Assembly: GCA_026989535.1 (NCBI GenBank)
Contig: JALSJD010000011.1
Coordinates: forward strand, 1-33,816
Reading direction: 5' to 3'
DNA length: 33,816 nt
DNA from: Cyclobacteriaceae bacterium
GTDB lineage: Bacteria; Bacteroidota; Bacteroidia; Cytophagales; Cyclobacteriaceae
A model generated the notes under the pieces. That model was not told the DNA's origin. It searched no databases and was given only the letters and a program-made list of their open reading frames with translations. The translations under genes and the position numbers were made by a program. How positions within the stretch are numbered: position 1 is the first letter of the stretch; each line of letters opens with the position of its first letter. Shown piece by piece: positions 15,589 to 23,580 of the stretch.

Positions 15589-16518
15589 TTACTTGCTATA
15601 AACAGTAGTCTGTTCGCATACGGTTTTTATTTTATCAAAGTCGGCATAATAGCCTAATTTTCCTGCAACAGTCCAGTCAAGGCAAGCACCTTCTTTATTA
15701 CCAAGGGTCATTTTAGTGTTGCCTCGTTTGGAATAATACGTGCCATCAGTCGGGTTGAGTTTAATTGCGGTAGAGTAGTTGATTAATGCTTCATCAAATT
15801 TGCCAAGCGTGTCCAGCGTATTTCCACGTAAAAAATAGTTATCAGCTACCTCGGGGTTTAGCCCAATGGATAAGTCAAAGTTATGAAGCGCATCATCAAA
15901 CTTTTTAATCATAAGATCCACTTTGCCTTTATGAATGTAATACCCATAAAATGAAGGATTTAATTGAATAACCTGGTTAATTAAATCTAAGGCCTTGGCA
16001 TAATCTTTTGCATCGTAAGTGGCTAAAAACAATCGGTATAAATTTTCTTCAGAAGGTACCTCTCCAATGGCTTGTTTATAATGAGATAAGGCTCCTTGTA
16101 TATCTCCTGTTACAGCTTTGGCTTTGGCTACTACAAGGTGATCGGAAGAGGTTGGAATGGGTTTAGATTGCATATATGATTCAAAGGAATGGAGCGCTTG
16201 GGTAGATTGGTTAAGTTGTTGATGCGCAAACCCTTTATATACGAAACATTTAATCATATTTTCATCGCTTATCAATGCTTTGTCAAAATCGGCAATGGCC
16301 AACTGATAATTTCCTATTTTATAATTGGCCAACCCTCGGTAGTAATAGGCTAAACTAAAGTCGGGGTCTTTTGCTAGGCTTTGTGTAAAGTATTTAATAG
16401 AAGTTGATTTATCTACCATAATGTAGTTAAACCCTTTATTAAACAAAAAAGAAGCCGTTTCTTGAGCTTGTAATTGAATAGATATAAAGAGAAATATAAC
16501 GAGTGTTGTTTTTAACAT
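15589..16518 (-). CDS. secreted TPR-repeat protein
   Basis: A 309-residue protein with an N-terminal signal peptide (LKTTLVIFLFISIQLQAQE) followed by about seven tetratricopeptide repeats from residue 25 to the end. Recognisable repeats are PDFSLAYYYRGLANYKIGNY, ENMIKCFVYKGFAHQQLNQS, PSFYGYYIHKGKVDLMIKKF, PEVADNYFLRGNTLDTLGKF and PTDGTYYSKRGNTKMTLGNK. It presumably acts as a periplasmic protein-protein interaction scaffold; no enzymatic domain is seen. It ends 52 bp upstream of the SPFH gene on the same strand, so co-transcription is possible. Specific partners cannot be inferred. Confidence 0.82.
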   Translation of the reverse strand: MLKTTLVIFLFISIQLQAQETASFLFNKGFNYIMVDKSTSIKYFTQSLAKDPDFSLAYYYRGLANYKIGNYQLAIADFDKALISDENMIKCFVYKGFAHQQLNQSTQALHSFESYMQSKPIPTSSDHLVVAKAKAVTGDIQGALSHYKQAIGEVPSEENLYRLFLATYDAKDYAKALDLINQVIQLNPSFYGYYIHKGKVDLMIKKFDDALHNFDLSIGLNPEVADNYFLRGNTLDTLGKFDEALINYSTAIKLNPTDGTYYSKRGNTKMTLGNKEGACLDWTVAGKLGYYADFDKIKTVCEQTTVYSK

Positions 16519-16670
16519 CTGGTGTTTTATAATCTGTAAAAATAGCTAATTTTTAGCAGTCATTCATCATGCTTGGCAAATACTGATTGATTAGATTAGT
16601 TAAAAAGTCTAAGTGTTTTACCCAATGCACATTTAGGTAATTTTGCTAATAAATATTATCTTCAGGCGTT

Positions 16671-16678
16671 TAACTTTG
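16671..16678 (+). promoter_or_regulatory. possible Bacteroidota -7 box (TAACTTTG)
   Basis: TAACTTTG fits TAnnTTTG and lies 31 bp upstream of the ATG of the small gene at 16710. A TTTG lies upstream at 16642-16645, but its spacing is longer than usual, so only the -7 box is convincing. Confidence 0.4.
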
Positions 16679-16709
16679 TGTTAACATCAGTTAATAAAAT
16701 AAGAAATTA

Positions 16710-16985
16710 ATGGGAGTTTATATATTTAATAAAGAGGCACAAAAGCTCAACGAGAATTCAATTCAAGACTCTTATGCCCTGTATTTGCATAAGTTTATTG
16801 AAAGTTGCGAAGATTCTTTTACAAGTAAAGAGATTGAAAATCGCATAATTATGTCTTACGATGAATTTAAAGAGTACCTTATCTTACAAGTACTGGGTCG
16901 TTCGTCTGAGTTTACAGCCAATATGGCTCGCGATTACCAACTACTGAGTTTCGATGATTTTGCAGCGCTAAATGCGCCTGTTTAA
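16710..16985 (+). CDS. small hypothetical protein
   Basis: A 91-residue soluble protein I do not recognise. It is rich in acidic and aromatic residues, predicted mostly helical (NSIQDSYALYLHKFIESCED, FTSKEIENRIIMSYDEFKEYLILQVLG), with no signal peptide, membrane segment or metal motif. It starts with ATG and is preceded by a plausible -7 box, supporting expression. The gene stands alone between the divergent TPR gene and the cytochrome c gene. A possible frameshifted frame on the other strand overlaps its end (see findings), but this frame is the more gene-like. Confidence 0.6.
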   Translation: MGVYIFNKEAQKLNENSIQDSYALYLHKFIESCEDSFTSKEIENRIIMSYDEFKEYLILQVLGRSSEFTANMARDYQLLSFDDFAALNAPV

Positions 16986-17182
16986 TTATACAGGCTAAGA
17001 GGCACATCGAAATTGACACAGTTTCTTTTGGTGACCTTTCCATCCCGAAGAATTTCAGGATAAAAACCTCATCCAAACCCTTCTTAGTGGCTCTTACAGC
17101 CTTTGCAGCAATGTTTTTTTAACATGAATAGTTGCCATTTCTTAAATTATAACTACATTTAACGATATAATTAACATAAAAA

Positions 17183-17659
17183 ATGAATAAAATTAAATAC
17201 ACATTCGGAATTATTAGTTTGGCTGCTGTTATTTCTTGTGGTGGCAACACAGAGCAAAAAGAGGACACCGTAACAGAAGCTGCTCCTTCAGTTGTAGAAG
17301 AGATAGTTGATAAACCAACCAGTAGCAAGGAGGATAAAGGAATTGGGCCTGTAACTTCTATTACACTTGATGAAGCAATTAATCAGGAAATGGCAGACGC
17401 TGGCAAAGAATTATATAACCAAATGTGTAGTGCCTGTCATAAAGTGGATGTTAAATTTATTGGCCCTGCACAAAAAGGAGTATTAGAACGTAGATCACCA
17501 GAGTGGGTAATGAATATGATACTAAACCCACAAGAAATGCTAGAGAAAAATGAAACTGCCAAAGCATTACTGGCTGAATATAATAATGTGCCAATGACCG
17601 ATATGGGGTTATCCGAAGAGCAAGCTCGTTCGATTATTGAATATTTTAGAACATTATAA
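17183..17659 (+). CDS. class I cytochrome c, lipoprotein
   Basis: A 158-residue periplasmic electron carrier anchored by lipid: signal with Cys19 (LAAVISCGGN), then an acidic, low-complexity linker (about 22-60). One haem c domain follows (about 70-158). Haem attachment is CSACH at 82-86, giving Cys82, Cys85 and the His86 ligand. The distal Met is probably Met138 (NNVPMTDMGL). The closing helix LSEEQARSIIEYFRTL is standard for the family. The role is electron transfer in respiration; the partner oxidase is not in view. It is 67 bp upstream of the LytTR regulator, in the same direction. Confidence 0.92.
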   Translation: MNKIKYTFGIISLAAVISCGGNTEQKEDTVTEAAPSVVEEIVDKPTSSKEDKGIGPVTSITLDEAINQEMADAGKELYNQMCSACHKVDVKFIGPAQKGVLERRSPEWVMNMILNPQEMLEKNETAKALLAEYNNVPMTDMGLSEEQARSIIEYFRTL

Positions 17660-17726
17660 AATAATTTACAGGGTAAAGCGTCTTATAAAAAGTTAACTAC
17701 AAATGCTATACTAATTTAATCACCAA

Positions 17727-18614
17727 GTGAAAAACTGGCTGCTTAAACCATTTCCCTTTGTTAAATCTTATAAACAAGCACTTGTAATTAGTTTGTTTAC
17801 AGGTGTTTTTGTTGTCCTTTTTCTATATATTTTTAAACCTTTCGGAATTGTTGAAGATCCCTCTCATTCGGTTTATTTAATGGGTTATGGAGTAATATCC
17901 GTTTTAGTAGTTTACTTTTCTTTGCAAATATTACCTTTATTAAAAGCTGATTGGTTTAACCATGGCACTTGGAATCTGCTAAAAAATATTATGTTGATGA
18001 GTTGGATTTTGCTGATAATTTCCTTCTTCAACTGGTGGTATGCCTTGTATATATATAACACCCTTGGGGCAACTGTAGCTCATTTTAAAGAGGTTCCAAC
18101 GGGGTTATTAGAAAATATCGGAATGACTTTTTCTGTAGGACTTTTTCCAATATTAATAATGAACTATATAGTAGAAAGGCAACTTTTTACACAAAATGCT
18201 AAACTAGCTAAAGTTGTAGAAAATACCATGGATAGTACGTCCGCTGTGCCTATTGATTACACCCGTTTTAAAATGCCACTGGATGGGAATAAAACCATTA
18301 CTATCTCAAGCCAAAATTTGGTTTTGGTTAAAGCGGAAGGAGGTAATTACGTAACTGTTTTTTGGGTAGAGGAGGGCAAGCTAAAAAGCCATTTATGGAG
18401 AGTTACTTTAAAAAACCTGCTAAGCAAGATTGAAAGCGACCAAAACATACTGCAATGTCATAAATCATATTTAATTAACAGGTCTTATGTAATTGAAGTA
18501 ACAGGTAATGCGCGTACACTAGCATTGCGAATGGAAGGATTAGATTTTGAGGTTCCGGTTTCCAGAAATTTCCCTCGCGAATTGGTAGAACATTATCATT
18601 TACAACAAGCTTAG
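17727..18614 (+). CDS. membrane-anchored LytTR-family transcriptional regulator
   Basis: Starts with GTG at 17727 (KNWLLKPFPFVKSYKQAL). The 295-residue product has four membrane helices at about 19-37, 50-69, 86-106 and 128-148, a linker, and a C-terminal LytTR DNA-binding domain (about 182-290). Its hallmarks are ITISSQNLVLVKAEGGNYVTVFW, LKNLLSKI and CHKSYLINRSYVIEVTGNAR. There is no receiver domain, so it is not a classical response regulator; the membrane part may sense a signal or bind a partner. It ends 2 bp before a four-copy direct repeat array at 18617-18691 with the 20-21 bp period typical of LytTR operators. The TonB receptor follows. I infer that it controls the receptor gene. Confidence 0.9.
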   Translation: MKNWLLKPFPFVKSYKQALVISLFTGVFVVLFLYIFKPFGIVEDPSHSVYLMGYGVISVLVVYFSLQILPLLKADWFNHGTWNLLKNIMLMSWILLIISFFNWWYALYIYNTLGATVAHFKEVPTGLLENIGMTFSVGLFPILIMNYIVERQLFTQNAKLAKVVENTMDSTSAVPIDYTRFKMPLDGNKTITISSQNLVLVKAEGGNYVTVFWVEEGKLKSHLWRVTLKNLLSKIESDQNILQCHKSYLINRSYVIEVTGNARTLALRMEGLDFEVPVSRNFPRELVEHYHLQQA

Positions 18615-18616
18615 CC

Positions 18617-18691
18617 TCCCGTTTAGCACGTCAGCTTCCTTTTCAGCACAAGATTTTTCCTATTCAACACTTAATCCCTCCTATTTAACAC
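18617..18691 (+). promoter_or_regulatory. four direct repeats at 20-21 bp steps, candidate LytTR operator
   Basis: Four copies of TCCYNTTYARCAC occur at 18617-18629, 18637-18649, 18658-18670 and 18679-18691, so start-to-start distances are 20, 21 and 21 bp. The array fills the gap between the LytTR gene stop and the TonB receptor start (last repeat 52 bp before ATG 18744). LytTR proteins are known to bind short direct repeats about two helical turns apart, which is what is seen here. A TTTG directly after the fourth repeat (18692-18695) and TATTTG at 18709-18714 could be promoter parts, with imperfect spacing. Confidence 0.75.
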
Positions 18692-18743
18692 TTTGAGGCA
18701 GTAAATTCTATTTGGCTGCTTGGATGGGTCTAAAATTGCAATT

Positions 18744-21116
18744 ATGGAAAAACTAAAAATGATGTTGAAAAAAAACGTTTTATTATTACTAATTGCAACA
18801 CTGGGTGTTGCTAGTGTACAGGCTCAAACCCAAACTCAAACCATCAGGGGTATTATAAAAGATGTTGATTCTCAGTACCCAATGGTAGGAGTTACAGTGG
18901 TAATTTTAGATACCAATCCACTACTTGGTGGAGTAACAGATATCAATGGTCTTTATGAAATTAAAAATGCACCCGTAGGTCGTGTTAATCTAAAAATAAG
19001 TTTTATAGGGTATAAGGACAGCTACTTAAACCAACAACTGTTAGAAATAGGAAAAGAGCTTGTAATTAATGCCAGTTTAGAAGAAGACGTTCAGGCAATG
19101 GACGAAATAATAATTACAGCCCAAAGTGAGCGGATAATTAATAATGAAGCTGCGGTTTCAAGTGTTAGAACCTTTGATGTGGCTGAAACCCGAAGGTATG
19201 CAGGTTCTAGAAACGATGTAGCTCGAATGGCCAGCAATTATGCCGGTGTATCTAATGCCGATGACTCAAGAAACGACATTGTAGTAAGGGGGAACTCGCC
19301 CGTAAGCTTATTATGGCGATTAGATGGCATTGATATTCCAAGCCCTAATCATTATAATTCATTTGGTTCCACAGGAGGACCAGTAAGTATTTTAAATAAT
19401 AATAACCTGTCTAATTCAGATTTTATTACCTCGGCTTACCCCGCTGCTTATGGCAATACGGTGTCGGGTGTTTTCGATTTGCAAATGAAAAAAGGAAACG
19501 GATTTACCAGAGAATACACAGGCCAACTAGGGTTTAATGGGTTTGAACTAGGAGCTGAAGGGCCAATTTCTAAAAGTTCAAGATCCTCCTATATGGTAAA
19601 TTATAGGTACTCTACGTTGGGTGTTTTTCAGGCTTTGGGGGTGGATTTTGGCACAGGAGCAGCCATTCCTCAATACCAAGATGTAACTTTTGCACTAGAC
19701 TTTCCAACTCAAAAGGCGGGTACTTTTAAACTGTTCGGAATAGGAGGATTAAGTAATATACATTTTGAACCTGTGGAAGAAGAAGATAGCGAAGGAAATT
19801 TATATACAACTACTGACCTGAAGAATGATGCCAAAATAGGTGTAGTAGGGCTAAAACACACTTATTATTTTAATAAAAACACGTATCTAAATACATCCAT
19901 AGCTACCAGTTATCGATCTTCATCTGTTATTATCGATTCACTCGAAAACAACCCTGTTAACCAAGCAATAGAGGATATTCGCAATAATCAAACACAAACA
20001 AATTATAGTATAAATACTAAATGGGTATCAAAAATAAATGCAAAAAACAAAGTTGAACTGGGGCTTAACTTAAATTATTATGATGTTAGTTTTCAAGACA
20101 GCATAAGGGATGCCACAGGAGATTGGTTTAAAGACACGGATGCAGATGGAGGCACCTTACTAAGCCAATTTTATGGGCAATACCAGCTTAAATTTACTGA
20201 TAAATTTAGAGCAGTTGCAGGCTTGCATTTGCAATACTTAGGGTTGACTGAGCAGTTAAGCGTTGAACCCAGGTTGGGATTGCAATATACAGCAGGAGCT
20301 AATACAAGTTTAACAGTTGGTTATGGTTTGCATAGTCAAATGCAACCTTTAATCGTTAATTATTCGCAATTTAGAGGGTGTCCCAAAAATACAAATGAGT
20401 TTATTGGGTTTACACGAAGTCACCATTTCTCAGCCGGTATAAATCAAATGATAGGTAAAAGTTTGCATCTTAAACTGGAGGGGTACTTTCAGTCACTGTT
20501 TGAAGTACCCATCGAGTCTATTTCAAGCTCTTACTCAATCCTTAATTCGGGTACTTCGTTCGCTTTTGAAATGGAACCCAATTTGGTAAACAACGGCATA
20601 GGCAGAAACTACGGACTTGAATTAACATTAGAAAAAAACTTCAGTAATTCTTATTATTTTCTAATAACAGGCTCCCTGTTCGAATCTAACTACCAAGGCA
20701 GTGATGAGGTTTGGAGAAATACCGCTTTTAATAACAGATATATTTTAAATACCTTAGGAGGGAAGGAGTTTAAAATAGGCAAATCAGGGGTGCTTACGAC
20801 CGATATAAAGCTTACATTTTCTGGGGGTAGATTTTACACACCTATAGATCTAAATCAATCCATTATCGAAGGGGAAACTGTTTTTAATAACACTGAAGCC
20901 TTTTCGCTTCAGTACGACCCCTATTTTAGAACCGATTTTAAAATTGGGTTTCGATTAGATATGAAACGAATTTCGCAGGAGTGGCTGATTGATTTTCAGA
21001 ATATAACGAATAGGGTAAATATATTTGAGCAATTTTTTAATCCGGCTACCGGTACAATTGATCAACGAAACCAGTTAGGATTGTTTATCATTCCTCAATA
21101 CAGAATTTTGTTTTAA
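18744..21116 (+). CDS. TonB-dependent outer-membrane receptor
   Basis: Start taken at ATG 18744 (MEKLKMMLKKNVLLLLIATL); the frame extends only to a TTG 24 bp upstream. The 790-residue product has a signal peptide ending VASVQAQ. A carboxypeptidase-regulatory-like domain follows (about 33-115; IRGIIKDVDSQYPMVGVTVV, GLYEIKNAPVGRVNLKISF). Then come the plug (about 125-235; MDEIIITAQSERI, DIVVRGNSPVSLLWRLDGID, SAYPAAYGNTVSGVFDL) and a barrel to the C-terminal Phe. It lacks the STN signalling domain of the other receptor in this window. No SusD or DUF4249 partner is adjacent. Control by the LytTR regulator upstream is likely from the operator-like array between them. The ligand is unknown. Confidence 0.92.
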   Translation: MEKLKMMLKKNVLLLLIATLGVASVQAQTQTQTIRGIIKDVDSQYPMVGVTVVILDTNPLLGGVTDINGLYEIKNAPVGRVNLKISFIGYKDSYLNQQLLEIGKELVINASLEEDVQAMDEIIITAQSERIINNEAAVSSVRTFDVAETRRYAGSRNDVARMASNYAGVSNADDSRNDIVVRGNSPVSLLWRLDGIDIPSPNHYNSFGSTGGPVSILNNNNLSNSDFITSAYPAAYGNTVSGVFDLQMKKGNGFTREYTGQLGFNGFELGAEGPISKSSRSSYMVNYRYSTLGVFQALGVDFGTGAAIPQYQDVTFALDFPTQKAGTFKLFGIGGLSNIHFEPVEEEDSEGNLYTTTDLKNDAKIGVVGLKHTYYFNKNTYLNTSIATSYRSSSVIIDSLENNPVNQAIEDIRNNQTQTNYSINTKWVSKINAKNKVELGLNLNYYDVSFQDSIRDATGDWFKDTDADGGTLLSQFYGQYQLKFTDKFRAVAGLHLQYLGLTEQLSVEPRLGLQYTAGANTSLTVGYGLHSQMQPLIVNYSQFRGCPKNTNEFIGFTRSHHFSAGINQMIGKSLHLKLEGYFQSLFEVPIESISSSYSILNSGTSFAFEMEPNLVNNGIGRNYGLELTLEKNFSNSYYFLITGSLFESNYQGSDEVWRNTAFNNRYILNTLGGKEFKIGKSGVLTTDIKLTFSGGRFYTPIDLNQSIIEGETVFNNTEAFSLQYDPYFRTDFKIGFRLDMKRISQEWLIDFQNITNRVNIFEQFFNPATGTIDQRNQLGLFIIPQYRILF

Positions 21117-21133
21117 TATTATTTGCTCAAGAG

Positions 21134-21204
21134 CATCGTCATTACCGAGCGCCCGCCTCCCGAAGTTGTACGGAGGGCAGGTAAGGCTCGTAATCTTTGG
21201 GCTC
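21134..21204. repeat. palindromic repeat between convergent genes
   Basis: CGTCATTACCGAGC at 21137-21150 and a later GGCTCGTAAT form outer arms; GCCCGCCTCCC and GGAGGGC form inner arms around CGAAGTTGTAC. It sits between the ends of the TonB receptor and the NtrC-like regulator genes and could terminate transcription both ways. The start resembles the REP-like CGTCATTGCGAG sequence seen elsewhere in the window. Confidence 0.5.
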
Positions 21205-21250
21205 AACCGCGCCCAAATTAGTATTCAGGTTATAAGGTTGGTAACATATA

Positions 21251-22414
21251 TTATCCAATATGTCCAAATTGTTCTACATCTTGGGCTGATATACTTGTTT
21301 GGCCGCCTAAAATAATAAGGCGTTCCACCACATTGCGCAGTTCACGAATATTGCCCGTCCAATTATGTTTTTGAAGTAATTTTATAGCCCCTGCTTCCAT
21401 TGTTTTTGCCGGAGCACCATACTCGTTGGCAATAAGGGTTAAAAAATGATTTACAAGTAATGGTATATCCTCTTTTCGGTTGTTAAGTGCTGGTACATCT
21501 ATAATAATTACACTTAGCCGGTGGTATAGGTCTTCTCTAAAATTACCATTGGCAATTTCTTCTTTTAAATTTTTATTGGTAGCTGCCAGCACACGTACAT
21601 TTACCTTAATTTCCTTATCACCCCCCACACGCGTAATCACATTTTCTTGCAAAGCTCGTAATACTTTGGCTTGAGCAGAAAGGCTCATATCGCCAATTTC
21701 ATCTAAAAAAAGCGTGCCATTATGCGCCTGTTCAAATTTGCCAATACGTTGTTTTATGGCAGAGGTAAAAGAGCCTTTTTCGTGGCCGAATAGTTCGCTT
21801 TCAATTAGTTCACTGGGTATGGCTGCACAATTTACTTCTACCAGCGATTTTTTACTTCTTGCACTATTGGTGTGTAATGCTTTGGCAATGAGTTCTTTAC
21901 CTGACCCATTGGGACCTGTAATTAATACCCGTGCTTCAGAAGGTGCTACTTTATCAATGGTATCAAATACTTTTTGAATAGGGGCAGATTCACCAATAAT
22001 AGCTGTGGATTTAGCAATCTTCTTTTTAAGAACTTTGGTCTCTTTTACTAAGGTTTCTTTATCAACGGCATTTCTAACTGCGAGCAGCACCCTGTTTAAA
22101 TCGGGGGGTTTTTCAATAAAATCAAAGGCTCCTTTTTTGGTGGCATCCACTGCGGTATCAATGGTGCCGTGTGCCGAAATCATTATAAAAGGAGTTTCTA
22201 TACCTTGCTCAATCGCTTTTTCAAGCAATGTGATGCCATCCATCTTAGGCATTTTAATATCGCTAAGCACGGCATCGAAATTTGCAGCAGATAATTTTTT
22301 TAGTGCCTCAACACCATCCGGAGCTTCATCTACCGTGTAGTTTTCATCTTCTAAAATTTCTTTTAAAGCATACCGGATGCTTTTTTCGTCATCAACAATT
22401 AAAATGGAAGGCAT
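21251..22414 (-). CDS. NtrC-like response regulator (REC + AAA+) without a DNA-binding domain
   Basis: A 387-residue protein. The receiver domain (3-115) has acidic pocket Asp8/Asp9, phospho-acceptor Asp52 (VLSDIKMPKMDG), Ser80 and Lys102. The AAA+ domain (about 138-375) has Walker A GPNGSGK at 167-173, Walker B TLFLDEIG at 234-241, arginine fingers around Arg293/Arg299 and sensor II GNIRELRN at 354-361. The sigma-54 contact loop GAFTGA reads GSFTSA (214-219), and the chain stops where a Fis-type helix-turn-helix would follow. It is therefore an altered enhancer-binding protein: it may act on sigma-54 without specific DNA binding, or do something else. No histidine kinase is adjacent. The start codon is 21 bp from a MITE. 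Confidence 0.9.
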   Translation of the reverse strand: MPSILIVDDEKSIRYALKEILEDENYTVDEAPDGVEALKKLSAANFDAVLSDIKMPKMDGITLLEKAIEQGIETPFIMISAHGTIDTAVDATKKGAFDFIEKPPDLNRVLLAVRNAVDKETLVKETKVLKKKIAKSTAIIGESAPIQKVFDTIDKVAPSEARVLITGPNGSGKELIAKALHTNSARSKKSLVEVNCAAIPSELIESELFGHEKGSFTSAIKQRIGKFEQAHNGTLFLDEIGDMSLSAQAKVLRALQENVITRVGGDKEIKVNVRVLAATNKNLKEEIANGNFREDLYHRLSVIIIDVPALNNRKEDIPLLVNHFLTLIANEYGAPAKTMEAGAIKLLQKHNWTGNIRELRNVVERLIILGGQTSISAQDVEQFGHIG

Positions 22415-22432
22415 ATTATTAGAAATGTGAAT

Positions 22433-22602
22433 TAAACCTAGATTGAGCGATTTACTAAAGCGATAAGCACTAATGTACTGAGTTTAAAAGACTTCCAAAA
22501 ATACTCGCAATACCTTTTAGGTGTTCCTGTGTTTTTTGTAAACTTTTAATTCTCAGTCTCTTAGCACTTCTCATCTCTACTGAATCGCTCAATCTAGGTT
22601 AA
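22433..22602. mobile_element. 164-bp MITE, copy A
   Basis: Element 22436-22599 has 17-bp perfect terminal inverted repeats (ACCTAGATTGAGCGATT at 22436-22452 and its complement at 22583-22599), with TAA on both sides as a possible 3-bp target duplication. An inverted second copy lies at 29259-29422. Both are 164 bp and agree at about 148 positions by eye. No coding capacity. It lies 21 bp upstream of the NtrC-like regulator gene and carries TATTTTTG on the minus strand (22496-22503) pointing at that gene. Confidence 0.88.
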
Positions 22603-22620
22603 AGAAAGAAAAATAACGCG

Positions 22621-22702
22621 CTACAAAGGCACTAAAACACTAAGGTACACAAAGAAAACAAAAATATTTTGGTGGTTCTTTGTGCCTTCGTGTCTTCGTG
22701 GC
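22621..22702. repeat. dispersed-type inverted repeat
   Basis: Left arm 22621-22657 (CTACAAAGGCACTAAAACAC, then TAAGGTACACAAAGAA) pairs imperfectly with right arm 22674-22702 (GTTCTTTGTGCCTTCG, then TGTCTTCGTGGC). Such CAAAGGCACNAAA inverted repeats are common dispersed sequences in Bacteroidota. It lies beyond the 3' end of rnpB and may add to its termination. Confidence 0.6.
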
Positions 22703-22713
22703 ATAAATAAAAA

Positions 22714-23139
22714 ATGCAGGCCTGTAAGCCGGGTTCTGTATCCCGACATGTCGGGACCCTTATCATTTATCTAGCCCTAACATCACTATTAGGATCAAGC
22801 AATCTACCCATACTGCAAAACTAACCGAGCAAGCTAGTCCCGACTAGTCGGGAACAGTACCTATTTGATTTTTCAACACGCAAGGTTTACACTGCCAATG
22901 ATGTCGCCATCAAAGCGGTAGGCTCTTACCCCACCTTTTCACCCTCGCTCTCAGTAGCTTTAGCGAAGGAGGGCTTAACCCTCCAACCTTTAGTTGCCGA
23001 AAGCAGTATATTTTCTGTTGCACTTTCTGTTACCCCGCCCGCTAGCTAGCGGGCGGAGCACCTTCCTGTTAGGAAGTGCGTTGCTCTATGTTGCCCGGAC
23101 TTTCCTCCCCGACTAGTCGGGACGATAAGGCGGCCTGCC
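22714..23139 (-). ncRNA. rnpB: RNase P RNA (class A)
   Basis: The catalytic RNA of RNase P, which matures tRNA 5' ends. The minus strand holds the diagnostic 5' block GAGGAAAGTCCGGGC (plus-strand 23093-23107), the P1 helix GCAGGCC (23132-23138) pairing with GGCCTGC (22716-22722), and the 3' block ACAGAACCCGGCTTACAGG. A T run follows the 3' end. The -7 box TATTTTTG (23143-23150) lies just upstream. Variable stems contain four long palindromes at 23108-23121, 23035-23056, 22838-22853 and 22741-22756. The ends are accurate to a few bases. Confidence 0.95.
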
Positions 23140-23142
23140 ATG

Positions 23143-23150
23143 CAAAAATA
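23143..23150 (-). promoter_or_regulatory. rnpB: -7 box of rnpB (TATTTTTG)
   Basis: TATTTTTG on the minus strand fits TAnnTTTG and lies a few bases before the predicted 5' end of RNase P RNA, at the right distance for a start site near 23138. I see no good -33 TTTG. Confidence 0.5.
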
Positions 23151-23155
23151 ATAAA

Positions 23156-23542
23156 TTAATAGATATCTTTTCCTGTAAATCGTTTTTCGTATATATCGGC
23201 AAAGGCAGCAATCTCGTTAAATACCTCAGCAATAAGTGCCGGAGACATTTTTTCTTCGAGGTAGGCTTTTATTTCAAGATGTTCTTTTTCAATAACCAAT
23301 TTTCCGAAAAGTAGATTTTTTTGCTTTTCATAAATATCAGCATCTTTAATAGCCTCCTTATTACTTATTTTGGAAGTTAAGGCGATATAAAACGATCCAT
23401 TAATAGATTTAGTTTCGGCCAATACCGTTTGGTGGCGGTGCTTGCCTATTGGAATAATTACTGCTGCTTTAGAATCATCATAAGCAGAAAAACTTCCACC
23501 AATGGAGTCAGCATAAGATTTTACAACTTCAACAACTTTCAT
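23156..23542 (-). CDS. hypothetical protein downstream of TamB
   Basis: Start taken at ATG 23542 (MKVVEVVKSYADSIGG, 128 residues). A longer frame would need a GTG at 23575 that almost touches the TamB stop. It is soluble, mixed alpha/beta, with VIIPIGKHRHQTVLAETKSING and FYIALTSKISN forming probable strands and a helical C-terminus (PALIAEVFNEIAAFADIYEKRF). The pattern loosely recalls type III secretion chaperone-like or YbjN-like folds, but I cannot name the family. It follows the TamB gene by 38 bp, so it is probably co-transcribed. It is followed directly by rnpB. Confidence 0.65.
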   Translation of the reverse strand: MKVVEVVKSYADSIGGSFSAYDDSKAAVIIPIGKHRHQTVLAETKSINGSFYIALTSKISNKEAIKDADIYEKQKNLLFGKLVIEKEHLEIKAYLEEKMSPALIAEVFNEIAAFADIYEKRFTGKDIY

Positions 23543-23580
23543 ACTATAATTTTGCTCAAGATAGCAATTAATCACGAATA

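Noticed and set aside
17727-18614. LytTR protein as a two-component response regulator
   Set aside because: There is no receiver domain; the N-terminal half is four membrane helices.
21134-21204. Full MITE with target duplication
   Set aside because: The arms pair imperfectly and I found no flanking direct repeat; a palindromic repeat or two-way terminator is the safer reading.
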